Both the position numbers and the translations under genes were made by a program. A DNA stretch of 64,000 nt from Phytoseiulus persimilis (taxonomy: Eukaryota > Arthropoda > Arachnida > Mesostigmata > Phytoseiidae): assembly GCA_037576195.1 (NCBI GenBank), contig CM075104.1, positions 6,392,775 to 6,456,774 on the forward strand, given 5' to 3'. This document shows positions 1 through 10,329 of this stretch, piece by piece (the first letter of the stretch is position 1; each line of letters starts with the position of its first letter). The notes beneath the pieces are model-generated. The model worked only from the letters and a program-made list of their open reading frames with translations, ran no database searches and was not told the DNA's origin.

Positions 1-233
1 CAGAAAATTAATCGAGTCGAGTCCATCTTCCTCACCCCACACCTGAAAGCTTGGCGATACGTTTCCACTCGGGCTCTGATTGTTTTCGACGCAAGATCGC
101 TGTGGCCCGCAATATTGAAACCTGAACGGCTCCTTCGAAAGCCGAACATCACCTTATACGAGAGGTCGCCGAGCTCTACCGATATTTTTCAGGGTCCATA
201 GAGGGGATTCCGGGGTCGATTTGAGCATGCTTG

Positions 234-365
234 ACCACCTTCATGGACCCCCCGAAATATGGTCGGATCGACTTCGGAATCACCTCGATGAGCCCCGAAA
301 CTTATGGTCAGATCGACCCCGATATCACCTCAATAGACCCCCAGGAATATGTCCAGAACAGGGAA
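234..365. repeat. Short array of a ~44-bp tandem repeat (about 3 copies)
   Basis: Three diverged copies start near 234, 278 and 322. Each carries the pattern 'atcacctc...gacccc..gaa.tatggtc.gatcga', with period about 44 bases. The same unit forms a longer array at 18545-18812, so this looks like a dispersed minisatellite family. The period is not a multiple of three and the frames drift, so the reading frames across it (for example 221-415 and 231-464) are not taken as coding. Confidence 0.7.
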
Positions 366-3300
366 TCGGCTCCATGGGCACCGGAATTCATGATAAGATC
401 GAGGCGGAATCATAACAGAAGTATGGTGAGAATGAGGAAAAAGTATGAGTCGGTTTCGGAGTGATCGGGGTGGAAAACACTCGTATGCTGTAGTTACTTT
501 CTTCCCTATTGCCGTATAATCGTTCACATCCGCGTGCTCTTCAGTCCTTGCGCCTCCAATCACGATATCTGTGATCCGCCGTGACCGTGAGGGGCGTTCT
601 CGAAAATTCCCAAGTTCTGCCTCTGGCAGCATTCTTCCTAGTGGGGCACCTGCATCCGTAGTATCCTACGTTCTCAAATGGAACATTGAATGCACCTCTG
701 ATTGCAAACGCCGAATCGCGAACCCCTTTGTGTTAGCGATGCTCTGACTCAAGAAAACATCTGGTGCTCCGTGTCGAATGCTACAACGCTTCTATCCAGA
801 CCGTAGAATCTCGTTCCGGGAGAGGAACCTAATCTCTAGGTGGCTTTCGGAACTCCCCGCTGGTTATTGCGATGAGTGTACCGGCCGCACGAGCGGCCTG
901 CGAACGCAGTTTCCCTTCAGAGATTTCAGTCTTCAGTGTTACGGCGCGTGGAAACCGAAACTGTTTACGAGTTGCTCCGGACACTTTCTCCCACGTTGCC
1001 CGTTCCGTTGCGGTGGATGCACGCTGGACTACAGCAGATGACTTCTGTATCGCGCTCATCGAGAACATATAGCTCGCGATCTGGCGATGAAACGAAAGAG
1101 GGAGAAAGCCTCTGCCCGCCAGCTGAGCTCGGTCGCAAGAAAAAAAGAAGCGGCGGCGCAGACGGAAGCGTTCGGAGCTCATGGTGACTTTTGTCGCCTG
1201 TCACGACTCGCTCGTCGTGCCAGTCAAAGCGCTCCGAGTCAAAGAGATGCGTTTAGCGATGTAGTCAATGCGATGTAACATAAGCATCAGCCAACAGAGA
1301 CAGAATCGCGAAGGGACGGGCGGCGGCAACAACGACGACGACGACGACAAGCAATGAGGGAAGCCGACAGAAAGAAGGGAAAACCGAAAGACAATGCTTG
1401 TCCGCTCATGCGATGTCGTCGGGGAAGCGAAGCAGCTTCGTAGCCCAAACTCCCCACCAGCATTGACCGACGCGTCGATGCATGACTGGTCGTCGACACT
1501 TCGCGACGCTGACAGCGAGTCTGAAAATACTTTGCCCACTCAATCCTGTGGCACCCATCTTGCGGGACCCTCATTCGGGAACGGCGGAAACCCACCAGTG
1601 CGGGAAACCCCGATATTCGCTCCCAACAGCTCTGTTTGTGTAAGTGCCTGTGGCGTGATTTTCCCGATCGCTCAGTCGCTCACGGCAGCATCTGCATCAG
1701 CTCGTCCACGCAGCTACACTAGACATGGCAACAGAGGGGCAAGGAGGAGAGTGAAGACGTAAAGGGAGGGAACGTAGGCGTCGGGGTAGGAGAACCGAGA
1801 AGGGCGCTAGGAAGGGCGGACGCTGCGAATCACAGATGCGAGACAGCAACTTCCGCTCCCTTTCCACTACAACACGCGCTGCGCTAGCAGCGATTCATTC
1901 GTCTCTGTTTCCATCCTTTTCCACCCAGCATATTCCTCTCAACCCCATTCTATTCCCGCTCTTTCCGTCAAGCTCTTCCTTTCGTTCCCGATAACGTTAC
2001 CCCGCTGTCCTCGATTCTTGAGGAAATTGCGTCCCAATCCCACCCACTTCAGTGTGCTGATAACTAGAGCGTGTGTTTTTGAGGACTAGCCATTCTCCGT
2101 AGCTTTATTTCCTGGTGAAATCGGGAAGTGATTCAGAGCAGGAGTTCCACTGATAAAGAGTCGCCTCAACCACACCGCAACGTTCCGGGTTTCCATTCGC
2201 GACTACTTCATACAGTCCCGGCATTGGTGGACAATTCTAATTCATCCCGGTGAGACGTCGTGCCGGCTATTCGAATTCCGTGAGGGTCACGTTGTTCTCA
2301 GGTTGTCCTCATCCATACCTGACCAGGTCGCAAAATCTCAGGGAGTTCAAGTTCTTGTCACGGACTGAGCTGCGTAAAGTTAGTGCCACAAGCTCATTCG
2401 GGAATGGCAGGGATCCATGGATGGTTCCCTTTCTCTCTAATTCTTTCCGTCAGTCGGAGTCTTCATTGCGTGCTGGCAGGTACACTCTCTTCTGAGGATT
2501 CATTCAATAACCGAGTTTCGAATTCGTCCCTTCCTGATAGAGCAGGCAGAAAGCTTACCGAGGACGTTAAAGGATACCATGACAGAAGCGTCGATGATTC
2601 GGTCGGAGCCTGGTTAGGCGAGTGTTCCGAGGGGAAGTCGATCAAAATATCGGCTCAGAAATCTCGGAGGATATTTCCGTGGGTGGGCCGTCGAAGAAAT
2701 CAGCTGGAACCGCATTCGTAAAAGAAGCGAAACGATTCTCTGTGGGGTCACAGGAATCACGGAAGACTCGCATTGATCAGTTGCCCGTCGCAAAGTCTCT
2801 TTCTCCTGTACATGTTTCCTCACCTCTCTCGAGCGATCGTCCTGAGTCTCATCGATGCTTCCGGTTCGGATTTTTGTCCTTCTTCCCGTTTCCTTCGACA
2901 ACTCTGTTTCCTGGGAAAGACCCTCTGTTGACGTTCCTCCTCGATGAAGCATCAGGAAGAATACGACGAACACTACCGGCAAGAAGGGGCCTGCAAGACC
3001 GAGCTGTGAATTCGTTTCGGGCAACTTCGATTTCCAAGGACTCTCCAAATTATCAGTCGCGCGTTTCGGCAGAGCCCGGCTCAGAGTTTGCCACCGATTC
3101 ATATCAGGTCCATCATATGTATGAATCTGCCGGAGATGGATAACATGATTGCGAAACCCAAGAACTTCTTGTTTCTTCCTCGTTCCACGTCTCGTGGTGG
3201 GCGTATCTCGATCGGGGAAGAATTCCTCTGAATGGGCCAACGACCGGCTGGCCGTCACCGACCGGGCGTCGGTCGAATCCGGAACGAACCGAAAAATAGT

Positions 3301-5050
3301 TCAACTTGCTCTGAACTAGCTCGAAACTCCCGAACGAATAGGGATTCTCTGCTCTTCCAGTTGAAATGTCGGGCCGAAAGAAAAGTGGTCGACTGGGTCG
3401 ATGTTCAGTGATATCGTGTTCTCCGATCTGAGAACGGGGACGGAGAACTGCAGAGAAACCGCAGTCCGCCCCGAAAGCGTCATTCGCACCTGGTCCGGTG
3501 GGGAGGAATACTTCGTCCTCGACTGCACGACGACATCTACAAACCGAGCGCACATTATGGGAGGACCAGCTTCGCTGCTCCTTCATTTCTCCAGCATCCT
3601 ATTGCTGATTCGGACACGTTGGGGCTGAGCTAGAGGCGGGCGGAATGGAATGAAGCGAGCAGGGAAATTGCGCGACTCATGAGTAAAGCCCGTCTTCTCA
3701 GGCATCATTCATCAGTTTCTCCCGAAACTATACGGCATCAGGCCGTATGGCTCTCCAGCTCAAACGAACAGAGCCGGTTCGTAATAACTCCTCAATATGG
3801 CGTTCTGAACCTCCCATGATACGAGCGTCTTGCCTCCTCGGTAAAAATGGCCTCTCCAGCATTGGAAGTGAAATATTTTGTAGCATCAGCCGATTGGAAA
3901 TAGTAATCGCACAGTGGGGCTGGGGCGAAGGATATTCGTGTGTCCGAGTATGTTAGTGTCATCCACCTCAATAACTTTCCGGAGGCGACATAACTGTTAG
4001 TACATAGAGCATTTACGAGGGTATCACGTGAAGAGTAGTTGGCCTTAGATATACTCAGCTACAAATCATGCGCGCCTATAAAAGCCCGCAGTAAAAGCAT
4101 CTTTCGGAGGCTTCCCCTGCGAGGCGACAATGGCTGATGGGATCTCGTTCGAATCCACCCACTTCTCAGATCGTGTATATTTCCTCCTCCCTATTCTCCA
4201 CGGCCTGAAGAGCTTCCAATCGTCGTTCATCAACCCTTTTCCTCGTTGCCCACGTGGACCGGGGCAAGGGGGGCACAGGCTCCGTCGAAAGAGATTTCCC
4301 ACCTCTTAGAGACGGAGGATCCTGTCCATGCTAAGGACACAGCGCGATTATTTTGACAGAGTACACGCTCCTCGATACAGAGAAGAAATGCGCTTCAATG
4401 CGACCTAATGCCTGCTTGCCACGGCTCCATTGGCTCGCTGTGCCGATTCAGTAGCAAACCTGGGGGCGAATACATCAAAAGCTCCATTTCGTTCGCTGCA
4501 TGACTTATACCCGGAGCCGCATTGACCGTCGCAGAAAGGACACATTTGTCAGTCCGCTAAGAGATGAGGTTGTGCGGCCTGAGCCCCGTGATGCTCCCCG
4601 ATCCTAGGACTGGCAGCCTCTTTATACAACTGCGCGTCCTCTGGACACCGACAGTGATTAGTGGCAGATTCCGTAAATACCCACCGCTGAAAAATTGCGC
4701 ATACGCTCCTGGAGCCTCCCCAGAAGACGACCGCCACCGCTGTGGCTGCTCCCGCCGCCGTCAATGCCATCATCAAGATGGCAGCGAAAACGACCACTAC
4801 AAGGCGTGCCGGAAGCACTTCCTGTCGCTCCACCTTCACCGTGCTCACAACAGTAGCTGCGTAAATTGATTCATGCACAATTCGCAATCTCCATGACCCG
4901 ATGTCGAGTGCTCGTTCACCTGCCCACGCCCTTTTTCGGGATTCCCGAGCTTCCTCGAGAAATGGCAGAGATCTTGAGACATTCCCATCAAGAACCATTC
5001 TACCGATCGGCCCCTCATCTCCATTCCGATGAATCTCGAATGGTTCTTGG
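366..5050. other. Intergenic stretch, no supported gene
   Basis: Only chance-level open frames are seen. The longest (minus, 2614-3258, 214 codons from a non-ATG start) has one hydrophobic stretch but no recognisable domain. A short GAC microsatellite lies at about 1332-1348. No RNA gene or mobile-element end was recognised. Confidence 0.5.
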
Positions 5051-5051
5051 A

Positions 5052-5070
5052 GTGTGTGTGTGTGTGTGTG
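5052..5070. repeat. (TG)n microsatellite
   Basis: A run of about nine TG units. It lies just downstream of the candidate minus-strand ORF ending at 5118, where it would read as CA repeats in the sense direction. Confidence 0.9.
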
Positions 5071-5117
5071 ATGTAGGCTGCTTCCCTCCAAAGTATCCTG
5101 TTGATACGGATACTCGA

Positions 5118-5357
5118 CTATTCCCCCTTAAAGTTGAGAATGCTGTTCGAGAGCTCCCGTTGAGCGAACGTGATGTACAGGAAAAATAACGCGTGGCAGA
5201 GGAATCGAATTGTGAAACTCTGGAAGGGGAGACCAGAGCTGCTGGAAAACTTCTCCTGCACCGGGAAATTATTCTCCTTGTTTCGCGAAGCGGAAGTCTG
5301 TTCGTTGGTCGCGTCGCACTCGATTGTGAGCTGCTTTATAAGTTGTTCCCTCGACAT
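5118..5357 (-). CDS. Possible 79-residue microprotein with C-terminal hydrophobic segment
   Basis: The ATG at 5357 follows the sense sequence CACCAACAA, a good arthropod-type start context, and the frame runs 79 codons to a TAG. The N-terminal part (residues 1-35) is polar and likely helical (MSREQLIKQL...). A short Ser-rich stretch follows, then a hydrophobic segment at about residues 49-67 (FTIRFLCHALFFLYITF) and a short polar tail, which would suit a small tail-anchored membrane protein. No clear splice donor lies inside, and no AATAAA was seen within 0.5 kb downstream. No family is recognised. A 79-codon ATG frame can occur by chance, so this is a candidate only. Confidence 0.25.
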   Translation of the reverse strand: MSREQLIKQLTIECDATNEQTSASRNKENNFPVQEKFSSSSGLPFQSFTIRFLCHALFFLYITFAQRELSNSILNFKGE

Positions 5358-5396
5358 TTGTTGGTGGTGGTGGTGTTGATGTTGGTGTGTTCGTAG
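5358..5396. repeat. TGG/TTG-rich microsatellite
   Basis: A short tract of TGG and TTG triplets on the plus strand. In the sense direction of the candidate ORF at 5118-5357 it reads as CAC/CAA triplets directly before the ATG, like a low-complexity 5' leader. Confidence 0.7.
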
Positions 5397-6330
5397 TGTG
5401 CGTCGTGGCGATGATCGAGTGTGACTGGAATATCCTGCAGTTGGCGTCGAGCAGAGAGGCGGCTTTGTTTGCTCGTGAATTTGAAACTTTCCGAGTGGTT
5501 CCAATGCATTGTACCGGGAGTTTGCATACATACTCGTCCTCATGCTTCTCGTTCTGGCAGCCGTTAAAGCTGTACCATGGAGTGGTCGTATCTTCTCCTT
5601 GGACTTCTCTCGTCCGTGCTTCCCTCCACTCCGGTCTGTTCGGACGCTAGCTAAAATAAACATGGTCTATTGGGCTAACTCAATTAAACTCCTATACACT
5701 GTCGACAACAAAGCCCGGCGTTGGCAGAGGCTCACAGGACAAGAGCGCGGATTCATATGTCCGACAATCACAAGACGCGCCCCTGCATTCGAGAGCATTG
5801 GATTCATGCTTCTCCGTAGGTGGCATTCCACAGGCCCCATTCTTCAGACTCCAGATTCATTTCATCAGCTCATGGCAGCCCCATTCCTGATCTCCCCAGT
5901 AACAGAAACTCATTCTCTCTCAACTCGGGGTCCGTTCCGATCCCAGTGCCCTTGTTATGGATTGAGTTGCGCCACCAAACGACGGGTCCTGACACTGTCG
6001 TGTGTGCAGCTATCCGACGCGCTGCCATAAAGTTGAAGGCTCGAGCCAGAAGCCCGAACTGGACGAAGGAATGCTGTGCTCTTCACCGGAGCCGACAGGG
6101 TTTTGAGATCTGATAGATTCGTTTCTGATTCTTTTCCCTGTTCCATGGCTCGGGTCAGATGGAAAGGCTGTTACTGGTTGCGCTGATCCATCCCCACTCG
6201 GATTGCGGGGAATGGGCTGGAAGCTCTCTGAGAATCAACCTTTGAGAATTTCTGTGTTCTGCACGACCCTGAACCACTTGAAGAAAAAGGAGACTATCCA
6301 CAGTTTGTTGACACACGATCAAAAATAAGA

Positions 6331-6336
6331 TTTATT
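6331..6336 (-). terminator. Polyadenylation signal AATAAA for the Rho-like gene
   Basis: The plus strand reads tttatt, which is AATAAA in the sense of the minus-strand gene, 485 bases beyond its stop codon. A GT-rich stretch (GATCGTGTGTCAAC, sense) follows within 30 bases, as expected for a cleavage and polyadenylation site. The 3' untranslated region is therefore inferred to run from 6820 to about 6310. Confidence 0.65.
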
Positions 6337-6820
6337 GTAGCTCCTTCGGAACATCATCGCTTCCGACTTTCACTCGCCCATTCAATGATCATTGTCTCTT
6401 GCATAACTTCGTTCGGACGTTATGACTCCACTTGAGATCAAACGACTTCGACCAGATAGTAGTGTTTAGCGTATCAAGTAGCTCATGCTCAGTTCAGGTA
6501 CAAACGCGACTCTAGGAACTTTGAAGGTTTCTTCACCACAAATCGAATCCCTACAGCTGTGGGATCAACAAATAACAACAAACGGCAGCTCAGTGCGAAT
6601 AACATTGAGTCCGCGTTCACCCATGCTCCTGGCTGAGAGAAATGGTCCGCATTAGTCTTCCAAGAGGCTTCGATCCGCCAAGCTCAATGTTTCTCGAGGC
6701 TCTAGACCTCTTCCCGAGATAATTTCTGACGCTACGAGCAGGTCGAGGCACTCCGGAATCGGAGCCGAGCAATAATTCGCTCTGAAACCCTTCGACCTAG
6801 GAGGGCGCCCTCTTCATGTG

Positions 6821-9027
6821 TCATAAACTCGTCATCTCTGGGTCGCTTTCGGTGTGCGCTTCCGATTCGTGCACCTCCCGAAGCTCGTCTTGTTCTGAAG
6901 TGCACGAGGCCACATCGCTGAGGGTGCTCCAAGAATCACTGTCGATCGAAGGCCTGTGGGCGAGAATAGACTGAAATTGCTCGTTCCCTTTCCGAGGGAG
7001 TGACATGTAGCTGCCGAGGTTCGCCATCAAACTCTGCGTTTCCAGTTTAAGGCCCAGTTTGTGGACATCTGCACAGAACAATGTTTCGATCAACACGCAA
7101 TTTCTTCCTCAGAATCCCAACCTTGAGTGGTCAGCGTAAAACGGAAAAACTGTGAAGGGATGGAGAAAGAGTCGACTCCGACAACTAACCTCTGATTATT
7201 GACATGAATGCTCCTTCCACGCCTTCGCTGGTCAGGGCAGAACACTCACGGTATCTCATGAGGTTCCTCATGGCCAGCATGACTGCCTCATGCAGAACGA
7301 CTTCGTCAGCGTTTCCGGGGTCGTCTTGCCTGGAGTGAGATGAGATTGAATGTTTACTACCTTTATAAAGCCGAACGATCGCTATGTGCCTCGCCGTTAT
7401 CGAGTTTAGCTTCTTCTGCCCGTCCTCTCCTCGGTCGAATTGCTTGAGTGCTCTGTAGTGTTCTCCTGTTCTGGCGGACCCGACTGGGACGACAGGGTTT
7501 GTAAAATCAGCTCGATTTGTTCGGATTCCACCCTCGGGGTTCCAGAGCTGTCCTCTGTTGCCCGTGCCGTCGTTGCCAACCTTCGGAGAGGCTTCGAAGA
7601 ATCCCCACTGATGTAGAAAATGATCGATAGGATCGAATCGTTATCCGAAATATGTGGAAAGCCACGCGATACGCTCCGTTGACTCGCCGGGTGATTTAGC
7701 TCACTATACTTCGCTAACTGAAATTGATCCTGACCCGGAGGCGAGAAGTATTAGATTGATGAAAATATGAGAAAGCGTGCCGATAACGTGCCGCGTCCAA
7801 GCACCCCCCTGTCAACAGCGAATTTCTGAGCTCGGAGCTACGCCAACGTAACATTGCCAACGAGATCGCCGGCCAGCACGGAACTGGTGCGAGACTCCCG
7901 GGGAGACTGGGTGAAAGCTCTCCCAATGAAACCGACTCCAACGGTGGAAGATTCAAAAAACAGGCAACGATCCCGAAATCTGACGTGACCCGATGATGAT
8001 GTCATCATCCAGCATCTCGTGCCGTTTCCATTCTCCGGCTGAGTACAAACTGTCAAAGTAGCCTTGAGCTCAGATCCACCAAGCATGGAACCGGCAGCTC
8101 TGTATCCGCCGTGCCAGGTGCGGGTGTGAAAAACAACCCTTCCGCGGCATTCCGAGCATAAGGATTCTAGCGATCGAAAAACCATAGCCGTGGGAGCATC
8201 GCAAAAGCGCCGCGATTACAGCACTATGGATAATCCGCGACCTGTCGTCATGCGCGTCCGTGGCAGCTAGAAAGGAATATTTGAAGAATCACACAAACCC
8301 ACCTCAGATCGCGCTTGGTTCCCACGAGATAGCGGATCGTGTTACTGTTGAATATGGGTTTGGCCTTCTCCAGGAGGGGTATCATGTAGTAAAAAGTTTC
8401 CGAGCAGCACACGTCGAACAGGAACAGAACTCCATGGGGGCGACTTCGTGATCTGTGAACTACCGTTTCGTAAGGCACGCATACTCTCGAGAATCTCTCG
8501 GAACCGATGACTCATGACGCATGCATATCGACTGGCCGGTTGACTGCGCACTCACTCACTCCCTCGTCTGGCCGCCCAGCCGTTCGATCGGAGCCGCTGC
8601 TGCGCCCGGCGTCTGTTCGACTCACATGTTTATGTTGTGCTTGAGCTGGGATTCGTCTTGGATCGAGAGAATCCGCACGCGCTTCCTGCGGCCGTCCAGG
8701 ACGAGCGTTTTACTGTGTTGATTCGGCATCCAACGGTGCATCAACGAACGGATGCCCACCCCCTTAGGCCCGAAGAGGAACACTGCAATACGACGTCACA
8801 GTTATTTAGAGTTGTTGACAGCGAATACGCGTCGGACAGTCAGTCGATCACGCACTCGTTCGGTCAGTGCGCCCGCCCGCCCGCCAAGTTCGAGGTCCAC
8901 AACAGTTCACGCGGGAACCGTTCCGCTTTTCGCTTGCGACACCGCACAGGATGAGAAAAACGTACTCACGGTCAATTTCATCGAATCGAACTCTGCCGTC
9001 GTTCCTCCATGAATTCGTTCGCAACAT
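6821..9027 (-). CDS. Divergent Rho-family small GTPase with degenerate nucleotide-binding motifs (five coding exons)
   Basis: Exons on the minus strand: 8970-9027, 8626-8782, 8303-8452, 7190-7329 and 6821-7068. All introns are GT-AG (187, 173, 973 and 121 bases), phases agree at every junction, and the sum is 753 bases (250 residues plus TGA). The ATG at 9027 is the first in a frame that opens after an upstream TAG. Rho-like features: core strand GVLFLFDV (about 79-86), the G4 motif VGTKRDLR (115-122) and the G5 motif ECSAL (150-154). The P-loop reads GPKGVGIRS (24-32), where the Lys of GxxxxGK[S/T] should be, and the DTAGQ motif is replaced by SIQDES. The Rho switch I region is shortened. 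Residues 170-250 form a Ser/acid-rich tail ending MTSL, with no CAAX box, so membrane anchoring by prenylation is not expected. GTP binding and hydrolysis are doubtful; a pseudo-GTPase role is inferred. The Rho class is assigned from motifs only, and the exact subfamily is not recognised. Confidence 0.85.
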
Positions 9028-9350
9028 TTCCCTCTGCTCCCTGTGGTTTCGGCTGTGATGATGCTCGCTTCCGTAGAACAAAAGATGGAACGCCCTCTTC
9101 GGCCAACGGCTTACTCCTATCTGGAACGAAACTCTCGATCCACTCTAGTCCCACAACGGCCGTGGAACAGGCACTTGCTCACTCACTCGGTCCGTCGGTC
9201 GGTCAGCTCAACAGAGAAACACATCACCGTGCTAGTGACGCTGGCGGCAACGACGACCGGCTCCAGCAGCAGCATCACCGGCGGCAGCTACGGCGGCGGG
9301 AGAGAGACGCGGCTCACTTTAGAAGGGGCCTAGCCAGCCACGATCTCAGA
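9028..9350 (-). promoter_or_regulatory. CpG-rich 5' leader and probable promoter region of the Rho-like gene
   Basis: Directly upstream of the start codon the sequence becomes CpG- and CGG/CAG-rich (strongest at 9240-9315), unlike the flanks. No TATA box or transcription start could be fixed. The assignment rests on position and composition only. Confidence 0.35.
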
Positions 9351-9359
9351 ACGAAATAA

Positions 9360-10214
9360 AGGAGGTTTCGCGAGAGGGGAAGAAAGCCTACGGAAAAATC
9401 AAAATCGCCGAAAACCGCGCCACAACAGCAGATTGGTCTCAGCAGTCTCTGGGAGGAGAGAGTGGATCGAGCTGACTCGAATGAACTTCAACAGCGAGGG
9501 GAAATCGATGCCGTCGCATAGGTCGAGCAGGACGAGAGAATAATTCGATATTTGCCTGTCTTTCCTCCCCCAGCACATACAAGAATGACGGAAACTTGAA
9601 GTCCGGGAAGACATCATGAAATTAGATCCGATGCGAACCGCAGACACGCAGGCTCTGAAGCTTCCAGACGAATGACAGGTTCCAGCCGTCGCCGCTCAAG
9701 CAAATGTCCAGCGTTTTCAATGGTGGACGCCCGATTTTCTGGTAACATCTTGCGGCTGTTCCGCGAACCCGAACGGCTCCAGGCAGCATTCATTCGAAAG
9801 CAGCCGGGTTTGAGAATCAAGAAGCTATTTTTTTCGATTCCTGTCCCTTGGCGAATCGCCGGAACGCTTCGCCATTCACTCCTGCTCTAGGAAGTTTCTA
9901 GCGAGCCGGGGGATGCAACTTCAGAAGAATTCTGGCAAGCCGTTCCCTTTCTGAGAATATTTTCACCTGACTCTGGACTGCGAGCCTCTGCGTCAGTCGG
10001 TATCCGACTCGTTTCAACGAATTGACTCGCTGAGAGGAATTCGATCCCAATCATGCCTCGAGTCATCACCTTATTCCACTCCGTGAGTCAACTTGTTTCA
10101 ATCATCAGTTTGATGGGTTAGCTCATTTTGAAGACGTCTGGTAAGCATTTATGGAAACGGGTGCGCTTTTTTGATGCACGATTCACGCTTCCTCTTCGAC
10201 ATCTTCTGGAATGA
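9360..10214. other. Intergenic stretch, nothing recognised
   Basis: Open frames are short and overlap on both strands. No repeat, RNA gene or transposon end was seen. Confidence 0.5.
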
Positions 10215-10329
10215 ATATAGCTCAGGGGTGGGCAACCTGGGGCTGCCTGCGGGCCGCACAATCCGGCCCGCAGGCGTAGTGGTGGGCACAGGAGCTCCGG
10301 GCCGCACCCCGCCCACCCCTGATATAGAT
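10215..10329. mobile_element. 99-bp hAT-type miniature transposon with 8-bp target-site duplication
   Basis: The element spans 10223-10321. It begins CAGGGGTGGGC and ends GCCCACCCCTG, a perfect 11-bp terminal inverted repeat. The flanks atatagct (10215-10222) and atatagat (10322-10329) are an 8-bp duplication with one mismatch, the length made by hAT transposases. The interior is GC-rich with inverted CGGGCCGCA.../...CGGCCCGC and GGGCCGCAC blocks, so the whole element folds back on itself. It has no coding capacity and must have been moved by a transposase encoded elsewhere. Ends of this type (CAG[G/T]GGTGGGCAA with CGGCCCGC blocks) are known from hAT elements of vertebrates and invertebrates. 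Frames read across it (10118-10565) are non-coding. Confidence 0.9.

Noticed and set aside
2614-3258. 214-codon minus frame with a hydrophobic stretch
   Set aside because: Non-ATG start, no domain, and a frame of this length is expected about once by chance in 64 kb read six ways.
8848-9081. Longer N-terminus of the Rho-like protein from a TTG at 9081
   Set aside because: Not an ATG; the first ATG in the open frame is at 9027, downstream of an in-frame TAG.
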